Source: Catenulispora sp. GP43 (GTDB taxonomy: Bacteria; Actinomycetota; Actinomycetes; Streptomycetales; Catenulisporaceae). From it: DNA of 64,000 nt. Position 1 is the first letter of the stretch; each line of letters opens with the position of its first letter. The stretch lies in the NCBI RefSeq assembly GCF_041260665.1, contig NZ_JBGCCT010000010.1, positions 276,410 to 340,409 of the forward strand. The letters are read 5' to 3'. A program made the position numbers and the translations under genes. The notes beneath the pieces are model-generated. The model worked only from the letters and a program-made list of their open reading frames with translations. It was not told the DNA's origin and searched no databases. Below, piece by piece: positions 1 through 9,128 of the stretch.

Positions 1-2
1 AG

Positions 3-593
3 CAGGATTTGGAGAAGGTTTTCGAAGAGTTCTACCAGGTGCGCGGCGCGCACCAGCGCGGCAGGACCGGCACCGGGCTGGGCCTGCCCTACGCGCGCAG
101 GCTGGTGGAACTGCTCGGCGGAACGCTCACGTTGACGAGCACCCCGGCCCGGGGTACGACGGCGACCGTGACGCTCCCGGCCGCCGGCGCGGCGGCGCCG
201 GCCGCACCGACGCGGGTATCCGTCGTGATCAGCGCGGACGACGACGCGGCGTTCTCCGCCGCGTTCCGGCCGCTGCTCGCCGAGATCGCGGAGCGGGTGG
301 TGCAAGTCGCGGACGGCGCCGCGCTGCTGGAGGCCGTCCGCCGCGAACGGCCCGGCGCGATCGTGGTCGACCTGGACATGCCCGAGATCGATGGATACGA
401 AGTCCTCCGACGCCTGGCCGGGGCCGGGGAACTCGCTGCCATCCCGGTGGTCGTCGTCACCGGATTCCCCGTGGAACAGACCGACCGGGCCCGTCTGGGC
501 CATGCCCGTGCGGTCCTGGCCAAGGCCTCGGTCGGGGTCTCCGATCTGGCGGCCGCGCTGGGGCTGAGCCGACCCGGGGCCGGGTCGGCGTGA
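3..593 (+). CDS. Hybrid histidine kinase, 3' end only (ATPase end plus receiver domain)
   Basis: The reading frame is open to the left edge, so the start is missing. The first ~60 residues are the end of a GHKL ATPase domain: an FEEFYQ segment, then the G2 box GTGLGLPYARRLVELLGG and a final beta strand. After an Ala/Pro linker comes a receiver domain (about residues 70-185 of the visible part) with acidic residues near 77-79, the probable phospho-acceptor Asp in VVDLDMPEIDG (residue 121) and a Lys near 172. The stop overlaps the GTG of the next gene (GTGA), so the two are co-transcribed and probably translationally coupled. Inference: upstream sensor of a phosphorelay that ends in a SpoIIE-type phosphatase. 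What it senses is outside the window. Confidence 0.85.
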   Translation, partial: QDLEKVFEEFYQVRGAHQRGRTGTGLGLPYARRLVELLGGTLTLTSTPARGTTATVTLPAAGAAAPAAPTRVSVVISADDDAAFSAAFRPLLAEIAERVVQVADGAALLEAVRRERPGAIVVDLDMPEIDGYEVLRRLAGAGELAAIPVVVVTGFPVEQTDRARLGHARAVLAKASVGVSDLAAALGLSRPGAGSA

Positions 594-2203
594 CCGTCGT
601 CCAGGCCGCCGACGGCGATCCCGGTCACATATTGGTCGTCGAGGACAACGCCGCCAACCGGTACCTGCTCTCGCAATGGCTGCGGCGGGCCGGCCACACG
701 GTCGCCGAAGCGGCTGACGGCGCCGAGGCCCTGGACCTCTTGGCCGGTGAGGGCGGGCTGCCGGAGGTGGCCATCCTGGACGTCGTCCTGCCGGACATGA
801 CCGGCTTCGAACTGTGCCGGCGGATCAAAGCGGCCTCGCCCACGGCCGACATCCCGGTGGTGCACGTCTCGGCGTTCGCGGTCACCGCGGCGGATCGCAC
901 CCAGGGCCTGCACGGCGGGGCCGACGCCTACCTCGTCGGGCCCGTCGACTCGCACGAACTGCTCGCCACGATCACCGCGGTGCTGCGGTACACCCGGGCC
1001 CGCCGCGCCGCGCAACGTCTGGCCGAGCGACTCATGCTGCTCAACGAGGCCACACTGGAGATGCACCGGGCCACCGACATCGGCCGGCTCGCGGACGCGG
1101 CGGTCACCGGCACTCTCGGCGTGTTGGGCGCGCAGGCCGCGAGCGTCTATCTCAGCCTGTTCGGCCGGCCGATGCGCACCTACCGAGTGGGTGCGCAGAA
1201 CCCGATCGTCTCCGAACCGATCGCCGCGGAGCTCCTGGAACACATCGCCCAGCGGATCCTGAGCGGACGGACCGGTGTCCGGATCGCGCTGATGTCCCAA
1301 GAGCAGTGGCGCGAACTGGTTCCCGGACCGCCTGTGCTGGGCGACGTCCTCGTAGCGGCGGTCCGTGCGCACGGCGGGCGTCCACCGGTGTGCGCGGCGA
1401 TCGCCGTCGATCAGCCGCCGTCCGCGGATGATCGCACCCTGCTCATGCAGATCACGCAAGCATGCGCGCTGTCGCTGGAGTCGCTGCGCAACTTCGCCGA
1501 GGAACATGCCCTCGCCCTGGAACTTCAGAGGTCGTTCCTGCCCACCACGCTGCCCACGGCCGGCATCGAGTTGGCAGTCCGCTACGTGCCGGCCAGCGCC
1601 CAGGCCGAGATCGGCGGCGACTTCTACGAAGCCATCCAGACCCCCGACGGCCTCCTGCTGGCCATCGGCGACGTCGTGGGCCACTCCCTGGAGGCGGCGA
1701 TCATCATGGGCCTCGTGCGCCATGCGCTGTGCGCCTACGCCATCGAGGGGCACCCGCCAGGGGCCATTCTGGAACTGCTCGATTCGCTGCTCACACGTCA
1801 GTATCCCCGGGCGGTCACCGTCACCATGTGTCTGGTGCTCGTCGAACCAGGACATCGGAGACTGCAGGTGGCCAACGCGGGCCACATTCCGCCGCTGCTG
1901 CTCGCCGACGGCGCCGCCCGGTTCGTGACCGAGCACGGCCAGCTGCTCGGCCTCGGCCGGGCCCGCTACGGCGTGACCACCGTGCCCGTGACATGCCGCA
2001 CCCGACTACTGCTGTACACCGACGGTCTGGTGGAAGTCCGAACCAGCGGGCTGGACGAGAGTCTCGCAGCCTTCGAAGCCTCCGCGCTCAAAGGCCCGGA
2101 GGACTTGGCAGAGCTCTGCGACATGCTCCTTGACACCTTCGGCCGGGACAAGGACGACGACATCGCCCTGCTCGCCGCGGACCTCGTTCCGGAAGGCCCC
2201 TGA
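590..2203 (+). CDS. Response regulator with SpoIIE/PP2C-type phosphatase output (RsbU-like)
   Basis: 537 residues. A receiver domain (about 13-130) has E18/D19, phospho-acceptor D64 and S94. A GAF-like region follows (about 150-305), then a PP2C/SpoIIE Ser/Thr phosphatase domain (about 315-535) with metal-binding acids in GGDFYE (D344), GDVVGH (D361), YTDGL (D478) and DDDIALL (about 523). In this family such proteins dephosphorylate STAS anti-anti-sigma factors; a STAS gene lies 0.9 kb downstream (3099-3440). Odd point: the receiver lysine that normally precedes Pro (KP) is Gly117 here (YLVGPVD), so the usual phosphorylation switch may be altered. The GTG start overlaps the kinase stop by 4 bp. 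The assignment is firm; the partner is inferred. Confidence 0.92.
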   Translation: MTVVQAADGDPGHILVVEDNAANRYLLSQWLRRAGHTVAEAADGAEALDLLAGEGGLPEVAILDVVLPDMTGFELCRRIKAASPTADIPVVHVSAFAVTAADRTQGLHGGADAYLVGPVDSHELLATITAVLRYTRARRAAQRLAERLMLLNEATLEMHRATDIGRLADAAVTGTLGVLGAQAASVYLSLFGRPMRTYRVGAQNPIVSEPIAAELLEHIAQRILSGRTGVRIALMSQEQWRELVPGPPVLGDVLVAAVRAHGGRPPVCAAIAVDQPPSADDRTLLMQITQACALSLESLRNFAEEHALALELQRSFLPTTLPTAGIELAVRYVPASAQAEIGGDFYEAIQTPDGLLLAIGDVVGHSLEAAIIMGLVRHALCAYAIEGHPPGAILELLDSLLTRQYPRAVTVTMCLVLVEPGHRRLQVANAGHIPPLLLADGAARFVTEHGQLLGLGRARYGVTTVPVTCRTRLLLYTDGLVEVRTSGLDESLAAFEASALKGPEDLAELCDMLLDTFGRDKDDDIALLAADLVPEGP

Positions 2204-2310
2204 TATTCCGCCGAGAATGCCGGGATTCGATGGCCGAAGTTGTTTGGCGACTGCCACTGCGGCCATAAGGCGGGTTCGCGAACATTTTCTGTGACAAGGG
2301 AGAAAACACC

Positions 2311-2784
2311 ATGAACTCACCTTTTCCCCGCGGTTCGGGAAGCGAGCAGCGACCGGACCGGACCTGGGGTCTGCCCTGGGGCCCGCCGGCGGAACTCAAT
2401 GAGCTGGTCGACCACCTGGGCCGCTGGGTCGACCGGGCCACCGGCGGCCAGGCCCGGGGCACACGATGGACGCCCGTCGTCGAGGAGGACGAGACCGCGG
2501 ACACCTATCGGGTCCGCGTGGAGCTTCCCGGGATCCCGCGCGAGCGGGTCCTCGTCGAAGTCGAGGGCCACCAGCTGTGTGTCCGCGGCGACCTGGACGA
2601 GGCCGCGTCGGGTGGAACCAGCTACTTGGCGGCCCGTGCGGGAAGCTTCGCGTACCGCACAACGCTTCCGGCCAACGCGGATCGTGAAGACGTCCGTGCC
2701 GATCTGGCCGACGGCGTCCTGACCGTCACCGTGCCGCGCGCCGGACAGACATCTCGCACGACGGTCCCCATCAGCGGTAATTAA
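2311..2784 (+). CDS. Hsp20/alpha-crystallin small heat shock protein
   Basis: 157 residues. The alpha-crystallin domain spans about residues 55-150, with the typical VELPGIPRERVLVEVEG strand and a conserved A-D-G-V-L-T-V motif near the end. ATP-independent holdase chaperone that binds unfolding proteins and forms oligomers. The N-terminal ~50 residues are Gly/Pro/Trp-rich and variable, as usual in the family. A ribosome site (AGGGAG) sits 8 bp before the ATG. It lies between a stress phosphatase and a STAS factor, which fits a stress regulon. No HrcA- or HspR-type operator is obvious upstream; only a 10-bp palindrome GTTCGCGAAC at 2274-2283. Confidence 0.93.
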   Translation: MNSPFPRGSGSEQRPDRTWGLPWGPPAELNELVDHLGRWVDRATGGQARGTRWTPVVEEDETADTYRVRVELPGIPRERVLVEVEGHQLCVRGDLDEAASGGTSYLAARAGSFAYRTTLPANADREDVRADLADGVLTVTVPRAGQTSRTTVPISGN

Positions 2785-2899
2785 CAATTCGCAGTCCGAC
2801 CGACCGACGCACGCCGCGCCCGCCGTCGACCAGGCGAGGGGCGTGGCCGGCGGCGGGCGATCGATCCCGGGACGCACAGGAGGCGGCATTCAGGGCAAG

Positions 2900-2974
2900 C
2901 TAGCGCCGCCGCATCATCATCACGACAACGATGATGACAAGTACCAAGACAATGGCGCCTACGCTGATGTACAT
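2900..2974 (-). CDS. 24-residue single-pass membrane peptide
   Basis: Too short for normal gene calling. Reading the minus strand from the ATG at 2974 gives MYISVGAIVLVLVIIV followed by VVMMMRRR and a TAG stop. It is almost all hydrophobic (residues 4-21) with three terminal arginines, the layout of a one-pass membrane peptide whose positive end stays in the cytoplasm. A perfect AGGAGG ribosome site stands 5 bp before the ATG, which is the main reason to believe it is translated. It sits alone between hsp20 and the STAS gene on the opposite strand. Short hydrophobic ORFs of this kind occur in other actinobacteria, to my knowledge without a known function. It could be a stress-induced membrane peptide or a toxin-like peptide; neither is shown by the sequence. 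Confidence 0.7.
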   Translation of the reverse strand: MYISVGAIVLVLVIIVVVMMMRRR

Positions 2975-3098
2975 CTGAGCCTCCTGGCATCTGGGTTTTC
3001 CGTCTCTGCGTTCGACCGGCTCCTTATGGCCATGGAACCGGCGAGTAAACAACGCTTAGACGAATCCGCACCAACAGAGTCTGAGACTAGGAGCCGGC

Positions 3099-3440
3099 AT
3101 GGGGTTCTCGTGTACCACGAGGAAGATCGCGGGACGCGTGGTGCTCATTGTCGCCGGCGACGTGGACCTCGCCGCCCACAGCCGGTTCGAGACTGATGTC
3201 GAGCAGTACTGGGACGGCTCGACGGACCTCGTCCTCGACTGCTCGCAAGTCACCTTCCTGGACTCGATGGGACTTCGCGTCTTGGTGCAGGCGGTGCAGC
3301 GCCCGAGCGAGAAGGGCCGCGGCGTTGCCCTCGCAGCTCCGTCGACACCGGTTCTCAGGGTCTTGGAACTCGCCGGCGTCAAAGACCTGTTCTCTCTCGA
3401 GGGGCCGATCTCGGACGCCGACGCGGATGCCGCCCTCTGA
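3099..3440 (+). CDS. STAS-domain anti-anti-sigma factor (RsbV-like)
   Basis: 113 residues, a complete single STAS domain. The regulatory serine is S56 in the signature TFLDSMGLRVL; in the family it is phosphorylated by an anti-sigma kinase and dephosphorylated by a PP2C phosphatase. The unphosphorylated form binds the anti-sigma kinase and frees the sigma factor. The SpoIIE-type phosphatase at 590-2203 is the natural candidate partner. No anti-sigma kinase or sigma factor gene lies next to it, so the other partners must be elsewhere or to the left of the window. An AGGAG site precedes the ATG. Confidence 0.92.
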   Translation: MGFSCTTRKIAGRVVLIVAGDVDLAAHSRFETDVEQYWDGSTDLVLDCSQVTFLDSMGLRVLVQAVQRPSEKGRGVALAAPSTPVLRVLELAGVKDLFSLEGPISDADADAAL

Positions 3441-3476
3441 CCTCTGAGACCACGCCGGCCACCGCCAGGATGCCCC

Positions 3477-4511
<1,035 letters not shown>

Positions 4512-4711
4512 GAACGCTCTCCTCTGCTCGCGCGATCCAGCCGGGCCGCGAGACTCCCCCGTGCCCGGCCTCCGAGCCCGCAAACCCGGAATGGGTTCGC
4601 CTGGCGCGAGGGCGGATGGACTGTCGCAGTGAGCGGACAGCGCGTAGGAGTTCACTCACCGGCTTCGTCGGCCCAGCCAGCCCAGTCCGAATGCCGCCGC
4701 GGGCAAGCGGA

Positions 4712-5617
4712 CTACAGCGCCTTGACCGTCTCGGCGAGGAAATCCGTGCTACTGGCCGCCGGGAGCGCATCCACGCACAGCTGATCCATGACCTTCGTGT
4801 ACGCGTCGAGGTCATCGGTCTTGTCCAGGAACGTGGCGTTGGTGAGGTGCTCCAAGTACACGATGTCGCTCAGCGCCGCTTCGGCGAAGCGCAGGATGGT
4901 GAAGCGGTGGCTGCCGGCGTCGGCGTAGCCGCCGCGGTGGAAGGGCACGACCTGGATGGTGACGTGCGGCAGTCTCGAGAGCTCCAGCATGTGCTCGATC
5001 TGGGCTTCCATGGTGTCGTGGCTGCCGGGCGGGCGGCGGAGCACGGCCTCGTCGAGGATGGCCCAGAGCTTGGGCGGGTGCGGCCGGTGCAGGAGGCGGG
5101 CCCGGCGCATGCGCAGTGCGACCCGGCGTTCGATCTCGCCGGCGGGGGCCAGCGGGTGGCTGGCGCCCAGGACGGCGCGGGCGTAGTCCTCGGTCTGGAG
5201 CAGGCCGGGGATCAGGCGGGTGTGGTAGCAGCGGATGATCGAGGCGGCGTCCTCCATGCCGAGGTAGGCCTCGAACCAGGGCGGTACCACCTCGGCGAAG
5301 GCCTGCCACCAGCTCTGGGCGTTGGCCTGGTCGGCGAGCGCCAGGAGCATCTCGCGGTCGGCGGTTTCGCGTACGCCGTACAGGGTGAGCAGGTCGGCGA
5401 CGTCGCGGGGCTTGAAGCCGACGCGGCCCAGCTCCATGCGGCTGATCTTGCTTTCGGAGCCGCGGATCGCGTATCCCGCGGCCTCCCTGCTGATGCCCGC
5501 GTCCGTGCGCAGGCGCCGTAGCCGGGCGCCGAGCAGAATCCGCGGGATGGTCGGGTTGCCGTGAGCCGAGGCCGGCACTGCTGTGCGCACCGGTCCCCCG
5601 GCAGCGGCCGCGCTCAT
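4712..5617 (-). CDS. Helix-turn-helix regulator with DUF5753 (Scr1 type)
   Basis: 301 residues. N-terminal XRE-type HTH (about 30-85, with ISREAAGYAIRGSESKISRME), then the DUF5753 domain typical of actinomycete developmental regulators (W-W-x-A, PWFEAYLGMEDAA, LIPGLLQTEDYA, PHVTIQVVPFHRGG). The family usually pairs with a small DUF397 protein; the only DUF397 gene in the window is 10 kb away (15858-16061). It is divergent from a DUF574 methyltransferase across a long palindrome (5739-5769) that may be its operator. AGGAG lies 9 bp before the ATG. Confidence 0.92.
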   Translation of the reverse strand: MSAAAAGGPVRTAVPASAHGNPTIPRILLGARLRRLRTDAGISREAAGYAIRGSESKISRMELGRVGFKPRDVADLLTLYGVRETADREMLLALADQANAQSWWQAFAEVVPPWFEAYLGMEDAASIIRCYHTRLIPGLLQTEDYARAVLGASHPLAPAGEIERRVALRMRRARLLHRPHPPKLWAILDEAVLRRPPGSHDTMEAQIEHMLELSRLPHVTIQVVPFHRGGYADAGSHRFTILRFAEAALSDIVYLEHLTNATFLDKTDDLDAYTKVMDQLCVDALPAASSTDFLAETVKAL

Positions 5618-5738
5618 CGGATCAGACTCCTGTCATGATCGGACCGCATAGCTTTCGCCTCCTTGCCACCGTGCTCCGGCCACGCCTGGGACGGCGACTG
5701 CGCTGCCGGCACACGATGCTGGAAGCATACCGTCAGTT

Positions 5739-5769
5739 CTTAATCGAACACATAGTGTGTCCGAATAAG
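5739..5769. promoter_or_regulatory. 31-bp imperfect palindrome between divergent regulator and methyltransferase genes
   Basis: The core reads ACACATAGTGTGT with matching outer arms (CTTA..TCG / CGA..TAAG). Pairing outward from the centre at 5754 gives 12 matches in the 14 arm positions between 5739 and 5769. It is A/T-richer than its surroundings and lies about 120 bp upstream of both genes. Inference: operator for the HTH/DUF5753 protein or another dimeric regulator. Confidence 0.5.
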
Positions 5770-5890
5770 CCTCTTGGCCAGCACTGATTCCGTTGAGCTC
5801 AACTCGGGGCGGACCGCCGGCGCACCGAACGGGCGGGGTGCGGCTATCGTGAGTGAGTCAGTTCCCAGATATAAGAAGGCAGCCACCACG

Positions 5891-6712
5891 ATGAGCGTCG
5901 ATCCTGAGATCCCCGAATACCTCAAGCCCAGCATCGACACGACCGTCCCGCACTCTGCCCGGATCTGGAACTACTGGCTGGGCGGCAAGGACCACTACCC
6001 GGTCGACCGCGAGGCCGGCGACCAGTTCGCCGCGGTCTACCCGGGCATCTTCGACCTGGCGCGGCTGTCGCGGTACTTCCTCGGCCGGGTCATCCGCCAC
6101 CTGGCCGGCGAGGCCGGCATCAGCCAGTTCCTGGACGTCGGCACCGGCCTGCCCACCGCCGACAACACCCACGAGGTCGCCCAGCGCGTCAACCCCGCGA
6201 GCCGCGTCGTCTACGTCGACAACGACCCGCTGATCCTGGCGCACGCCAACGCGCTGCTGGTCAGCGACCCGCAGGGCACCACCGCCTACATCCAGGCCGA
6301 CCTGCACGACCCCGAGGCGATCATCGACGAGGCCGCCAAGACCCTCGACTTCGACCAGCCGGTCGCCCTGATCCTGATGCAGGTCCTCGGCCACGTGCCC
6401 AACGACAACGACGACGAGCAGGCCCGCTCCATCATCAGGCGTCTGATGCAGGCCCTGCCCTCCGGCAGCTACCTGGCGCTGAACGAGAGCGTCAACACCA
6501 ACGAGCTCAACGCGAAGGCGACCGGGCTCTACAACGAAAGCGGCGCGGTCAAGTACTACCTGCGCGACTCCGAGCAGATCGTCCGCCTGTTCGAGGGCCT
6601 GGAGTTGGTGGAACCCGGTGTCGTGCCCATCCAGGACTGGCGGCCCGACCCGAACCCGTTCGGCGACTCGCCCGAGGTCGGCGTGTGGGGAGGGATCGCG
6701 CGCAAGCGCTGA
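5891..6712 (+). CDS. SAM-dependent methyltransferase, DUF574 family
   Basis: 273 residues from the ATG at 5891, which gives the usual family length; a longer in-frame start at about 5774 would add an unconserved stretch. The family begins with an IPHSARIWNYWLGGKDHYPVDREAG-type segment, seen here in the pieces ARIWNYWLGGKDHYPVDREA. The SAM-binding glycine loop is FLDVGTGLPT, followed by VYVDNDPLILAHA. A role in modifying a small metabolite or in secondary metabolism/development is assumed for the family, but the substrates are unknown. Genes of this family very often sit beside HTH/DUF5753 regulators, as here. Confidence 0.9.
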   Translation: MSVDPEIPEYLKPSIDTTVPHSARIWNYWLGGKDHYPVDREAGDQFAAVYPGIFDLARLSRYFLGRVIRHLAGEAGISQFLDVGTGLPTADNTHEVAQRVNPASRVVYVDNDPLILAHANALLVSDPQGTTAYIQADLHDPEAIIDEAAKTLDFDQPVALILMQVLGHVPNDNDDEQARSIIRRLMQALPSGSYLALNESVNTNELNAKATGLYNESGAVKYYLRDSEQIVRLFEGLELVEPGVVPIQDWRPDPNPFGDSPEVGVWGGIARKR

Positions 6713-6743
6713 GGAGAGCCTCGGCCCGATAGGGTCGGGGGCT

Positions 6744-7619
6744 ATGAGCGAGGACGTCTTCTCCCTGCCGGTCGACGAAGAGCTGGGCGCGCACGTCAGC
6801 CGCCGCCGACTGGGCGGCCTCCCGGTGATCGTGGTCGATCACCCGCGATCGCGAGCCGCGGTCGCACTGCAGGGGGCACACCTGTTCGCGTGGCAGCCCG
6901 CCGGGCAGGAGCCGGTGCTGTGGCTGAGCGAGGCCAGCGCGTTCACGGAGGGCACGGCCATCCGCGGCGGCGTGCCCGTGTGCTGGCCGTGGTTCGGCCC
7001 GACCGGTCAGCCCTCGCACGGCTTCGCCCGGGTCAGCACGTTCGAGCTGGTCGCGTCGGAGGAGGACGAGAGCGAGGTCCGGCTGGATTTCGTGCTGCGC
7101 AGCGACGAGCACACCAAGCAGATCTGGCCGCACGACTTCGCCCTGTTCATTCGCATGCGTCTCGGCGCCACTTGCGAGGTCTCGCTGGAGGCCCAAGGCG
7201 AGTACGAGAGCACCGGTGCGCTACACAGCTACTTCCATGTCGGCGCGATCGAAGGCGTGCGGGTGTCGGGGATCGGCGTCCCGTACCTCGACCAGGTGGA
7301 GGACACGGACGGCAGTCAGGACGGGCCGCTGGACTTCCCCGGCCGGATCGACCGGGTCTACACCGCCCCGGAGCCGGTCAGCCGCATCGACGACCCGGCG
7401 CTGCACCGTGAGATCGAGGTCCGGCACCACGATCACAGTGACGTGGTCACCTGGAACCCGGGCCCGGAGTTGTCCAAGAGCATGGCCGACCTCACCGACG
7501 ACGGCTATCGGGGCTTCGTCTGCGTCGAGACCGCGCGGATCTCCGATCCGATGATCAGTACGGCTGACCGGCCTGCGACGTTGTCGGTCACGTTCGCTGT
7601 GGCGCCGCGAGACCACTGA
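6744..7619 (+). CDS. D-hexose-6-phosphate mutarotase (aldose 1-epimerase family)
   Basis: 291 residues. Interconverts the alpha and beta anomers of hexose 6-phosphates. Family landmarks: VALQGAHLFAWQP near the N-terminus, RGGVPVCWPWFGP, the catalytic histidine in PSHGFAR, and a late glutamate in FVCVETA. The start at 6744 was chosen because upstream codons in the same frame overlap the methyltransferase and are not conserved in character. It begins 31 bp after the methyltransferase stop and may be co-transcribed with it. Predicted cytoplasmic. Confidence 0.88.
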   Translation: MSEDVFSLPVDEELGAHVSRRRLGGLPVIVVDHPRSRAAVALQGAHLFAWQPAGQEPVLWLSEASAFTEGTAIRGGVPVCWPWFGPTGQPSHGFARVSTFELVASEEDESEVRLDFVLRSDEHTKQIWPHDFALFIRMRLGATCEVSLEAQGEYESTGALHSYFHVGAIEGVRVSGIGVPYLDQVEDTDGSQDGPLDFPGRIDRVYTAPEPVSRIDDPALHREIEVRHHDHSDVVTWNPGPELSKSMADLTDDGYRGFVCVETARISDPMISTADRPATLSVTFAVAPRDH

Positions 7620-7664
7620 CATGAGGGGCTGAGCTTCGGTGGCTGCTGCGATACCGGTGGTTCC

Positions 7665-7911
7665 GTGACCTCTGTTGCGGTGGAACTTGACCGGGTCCGG
7701 GAGTCGGACGCGCGGCTGCTGGCGACGGTGTCGGGGCTGGACGAGCTGGCGGGTCGATTCCGTTTCGGTGCAGCCGGGCGTCGGCGTGGCCGATGCCGAG
7801 GTGAGCGGGTCCGGCTGGCAGTTGCTGGCCTGGTTAGTCGGGCGTGGCGACCATGGACTCACTGTTGCCGGGCGAGCGGAACGTCTGCCGAACCTGCCCG
7901 CCTATGGCTAA
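7665..7911 (+). pseudogene. Maleylpyruvate isomerase-family remnant (internal deletion plus frameshift)
   Basis: Two pieces of one family lie in two frames. From the GTG at 7665 the protein reads TSVAVELDRVRESDARLL then ATVSGLDELAG, a typical start of mycothiol-dependent maleylpyruvate isomerase/DinB-like proteins. About 80 bp later, in another frame, the typical C-terminal end appears: SGWQLLAWLVGRGDHGLTV and LPNLPAYG before a stop at 7911. The family is normally about 210-240 residues; only about 80 codons remain, so the central helical bundle is lost. No intact frame spans it. The decay is directly visible, but the family call rests on recognition of short ends. Confidence 0.6.
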
Positions 7912-7917
7912 GGGGTC

Positions 7918-9036
7918 TCAGTCCACCTCCATACTCAGAAAGGTCGGCTTCGGAGGCAGCGACGCCGCCGCGCTCGGCGCGTCCAGGTAGAAGAAGACCG
8001 TGCTCGCTATGTCATCGCTGTTGGGGCGGTAGCGGTACCCCAATCCGTTGCCGTCCCCGGGACCGCTGCCGAGGCACTGGATGGTCGCGCGCATCTCGCG
8101 GTGGAACCGGACAGGGTCCGGGATGTGCCAGCGGTACATGCCGAAGCGTTGTTGGCTGCGGTAGAGGCCGTCGGGCTTGAGGACTTGGTGCAGGCCCAGA
8201 TAGGGGGTGGTGTAGGCGGTGTATCCGGTGCCCGGTACGTCGAAGTTCCACGCGCCGCCGAAGTAGTCCTCGGTCCCGGTGCCGCAGATGGTGGGGAACT
8301 CCGTGTCGCCGTCGAAGTAGAACTTGACCTCGCCCTCGCCCCACCACCCGGGGCTGTTGACGCCCCAGGCCAGGTATGTGCCGACGTAATGGCCTGAGCC
8401 ACGCAGCCCGTCGAGCAGGGTGTGCACCTCCCCTCGCGGGACCGGATTGCTGCGCCGCCATTGCGCATGGAAGTAGAGCGCGTCGGCAGGGATGTCGTCG
8501 TCGAGTTCGTAGTCGACTTGGTAGTACAGGGTCATGGGATCAGGCGACACGTTCTCCACGGTGACGCGCGCCGAATGGTGGAACGGCATGGGCCAGTAGC
8601 AGTTGAGCCCGCCGTTCGGGTTCGCCGCGACTGTCGCCGAGGACACCTGGCCGAAGACGTTCCAGCCCTGACAGAAGAAGTCCCCGAGCGGAACCTCGAC
8701 CGCCGGCTCGCCCTCGCCCTTGCCCTTGCCCTCGCCCTCGCCCTCCCAGTAGATCCGCAGGATCGAGCCACGCCATGCCCGGTGCGGGGCCGCGGTGAGC
8801 CACACGTGCCGGATCGTCCCGGCCCCCTCGATGGCCGCGATCGTCGCCGTGGCCCCGGCAGCTATCTCGATACACGGCGAGATCTTCCACCCGCGCCCCA
8901 TCGCCCCGGCGGCCTGCGCGCCCGGCCCCTCGGTGGCGGCGCCGCCGGCACCCGGGCCACCGGTGGGGTTCTCCGCGCTGATGGAGCGGGATATCGCGCG
9001 GGAGGGTCGCGAGAGGCGGTCGAGCTCTGGGGTCAT
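7918..9036 (-). CDS. DUF2961 / GH172-type glycoside hydrolase-like protein
   Basis: 372 residues from the ATG at 9036. The DUF2961 fold is a double jelly roll; characterised members (GH172) act on fructofuranosides or arabinofuranosides. Recognisable stretches are SAENPTGGPG near the start, GAGTIRHVWLTA, YYQVDYEL, LYFHAQWRR, the acidic motif GTGTEDYFGGAW (about 250-262, carrying a likely catalytic Glu), and WHIPDPVRFH. No signal peptide is seen, so it is probably cytoplasmic. A Glu-Gly/Lys-Gly run (EGEGEGKGKGEGE, near 8705-8743) is encoded by a GCCCTC/GCCCTT hexamer-like repeat and looks like slippage expansion in a loop. It sits between a pseudogene and a membrane glycosyltransferase-like gene. 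Confidence 0.85.
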   Translation of the reverse strand: MTPELDRLSRPSRAISRSISAENPTGGPGAGGAATEGPGAQAAGAMGRGWKISPCIEIAAGATATIAAIEGAGTIRHVWLTAAPHRAWRGSILRIYWEGEGEGKGKGEGEPAVEVPLGDFFCQGWNVFGQVSSATVAANPNGGLNCYWPMPFHHSARVTVENVSPDPMTLYYQVDYELDDDIPADALYFHAQWRRSNPVPRGEVHTLLDGLRGSGHYVGTYLAWGVNSPGWWGEGEVKFYFDGDTEFPTICGTGTEDYFGGAWNFDVPGTGYTAYTTPYLGLHQVLKPDGLYRSQQRFGMYRWHIPDPVRFHREMRATIQCLGSGPGDGNGLGYRYRPNSDDIASTVFFYLDAPSAAASLPPKPTFLSMEVD

Positions 9037-9128
9037 GTTTTTCGTCCATCCGTGAGCATCAAGGCGGATGAGCGACAGTGTGGGTGGGTTTGCCATCGCC
9101 GGCAAGGATCGGCAGGCGATACCGTCGT

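Noticed and set aside
89..1936. 615-residue minus-strand frame under the kinase and phosphatase genes
   Set aside because: Arg/Gly/His-rich shadow of two firmly identified genes; long antisense frames are normal in GC-rich DNA.
2843..3196. Plus-strand frame with HHHH and DNDDD stretches
   Set aside because: It is the antisense of the 24-residue membrane peptide and runs into the STAS gene; no ribosome site.
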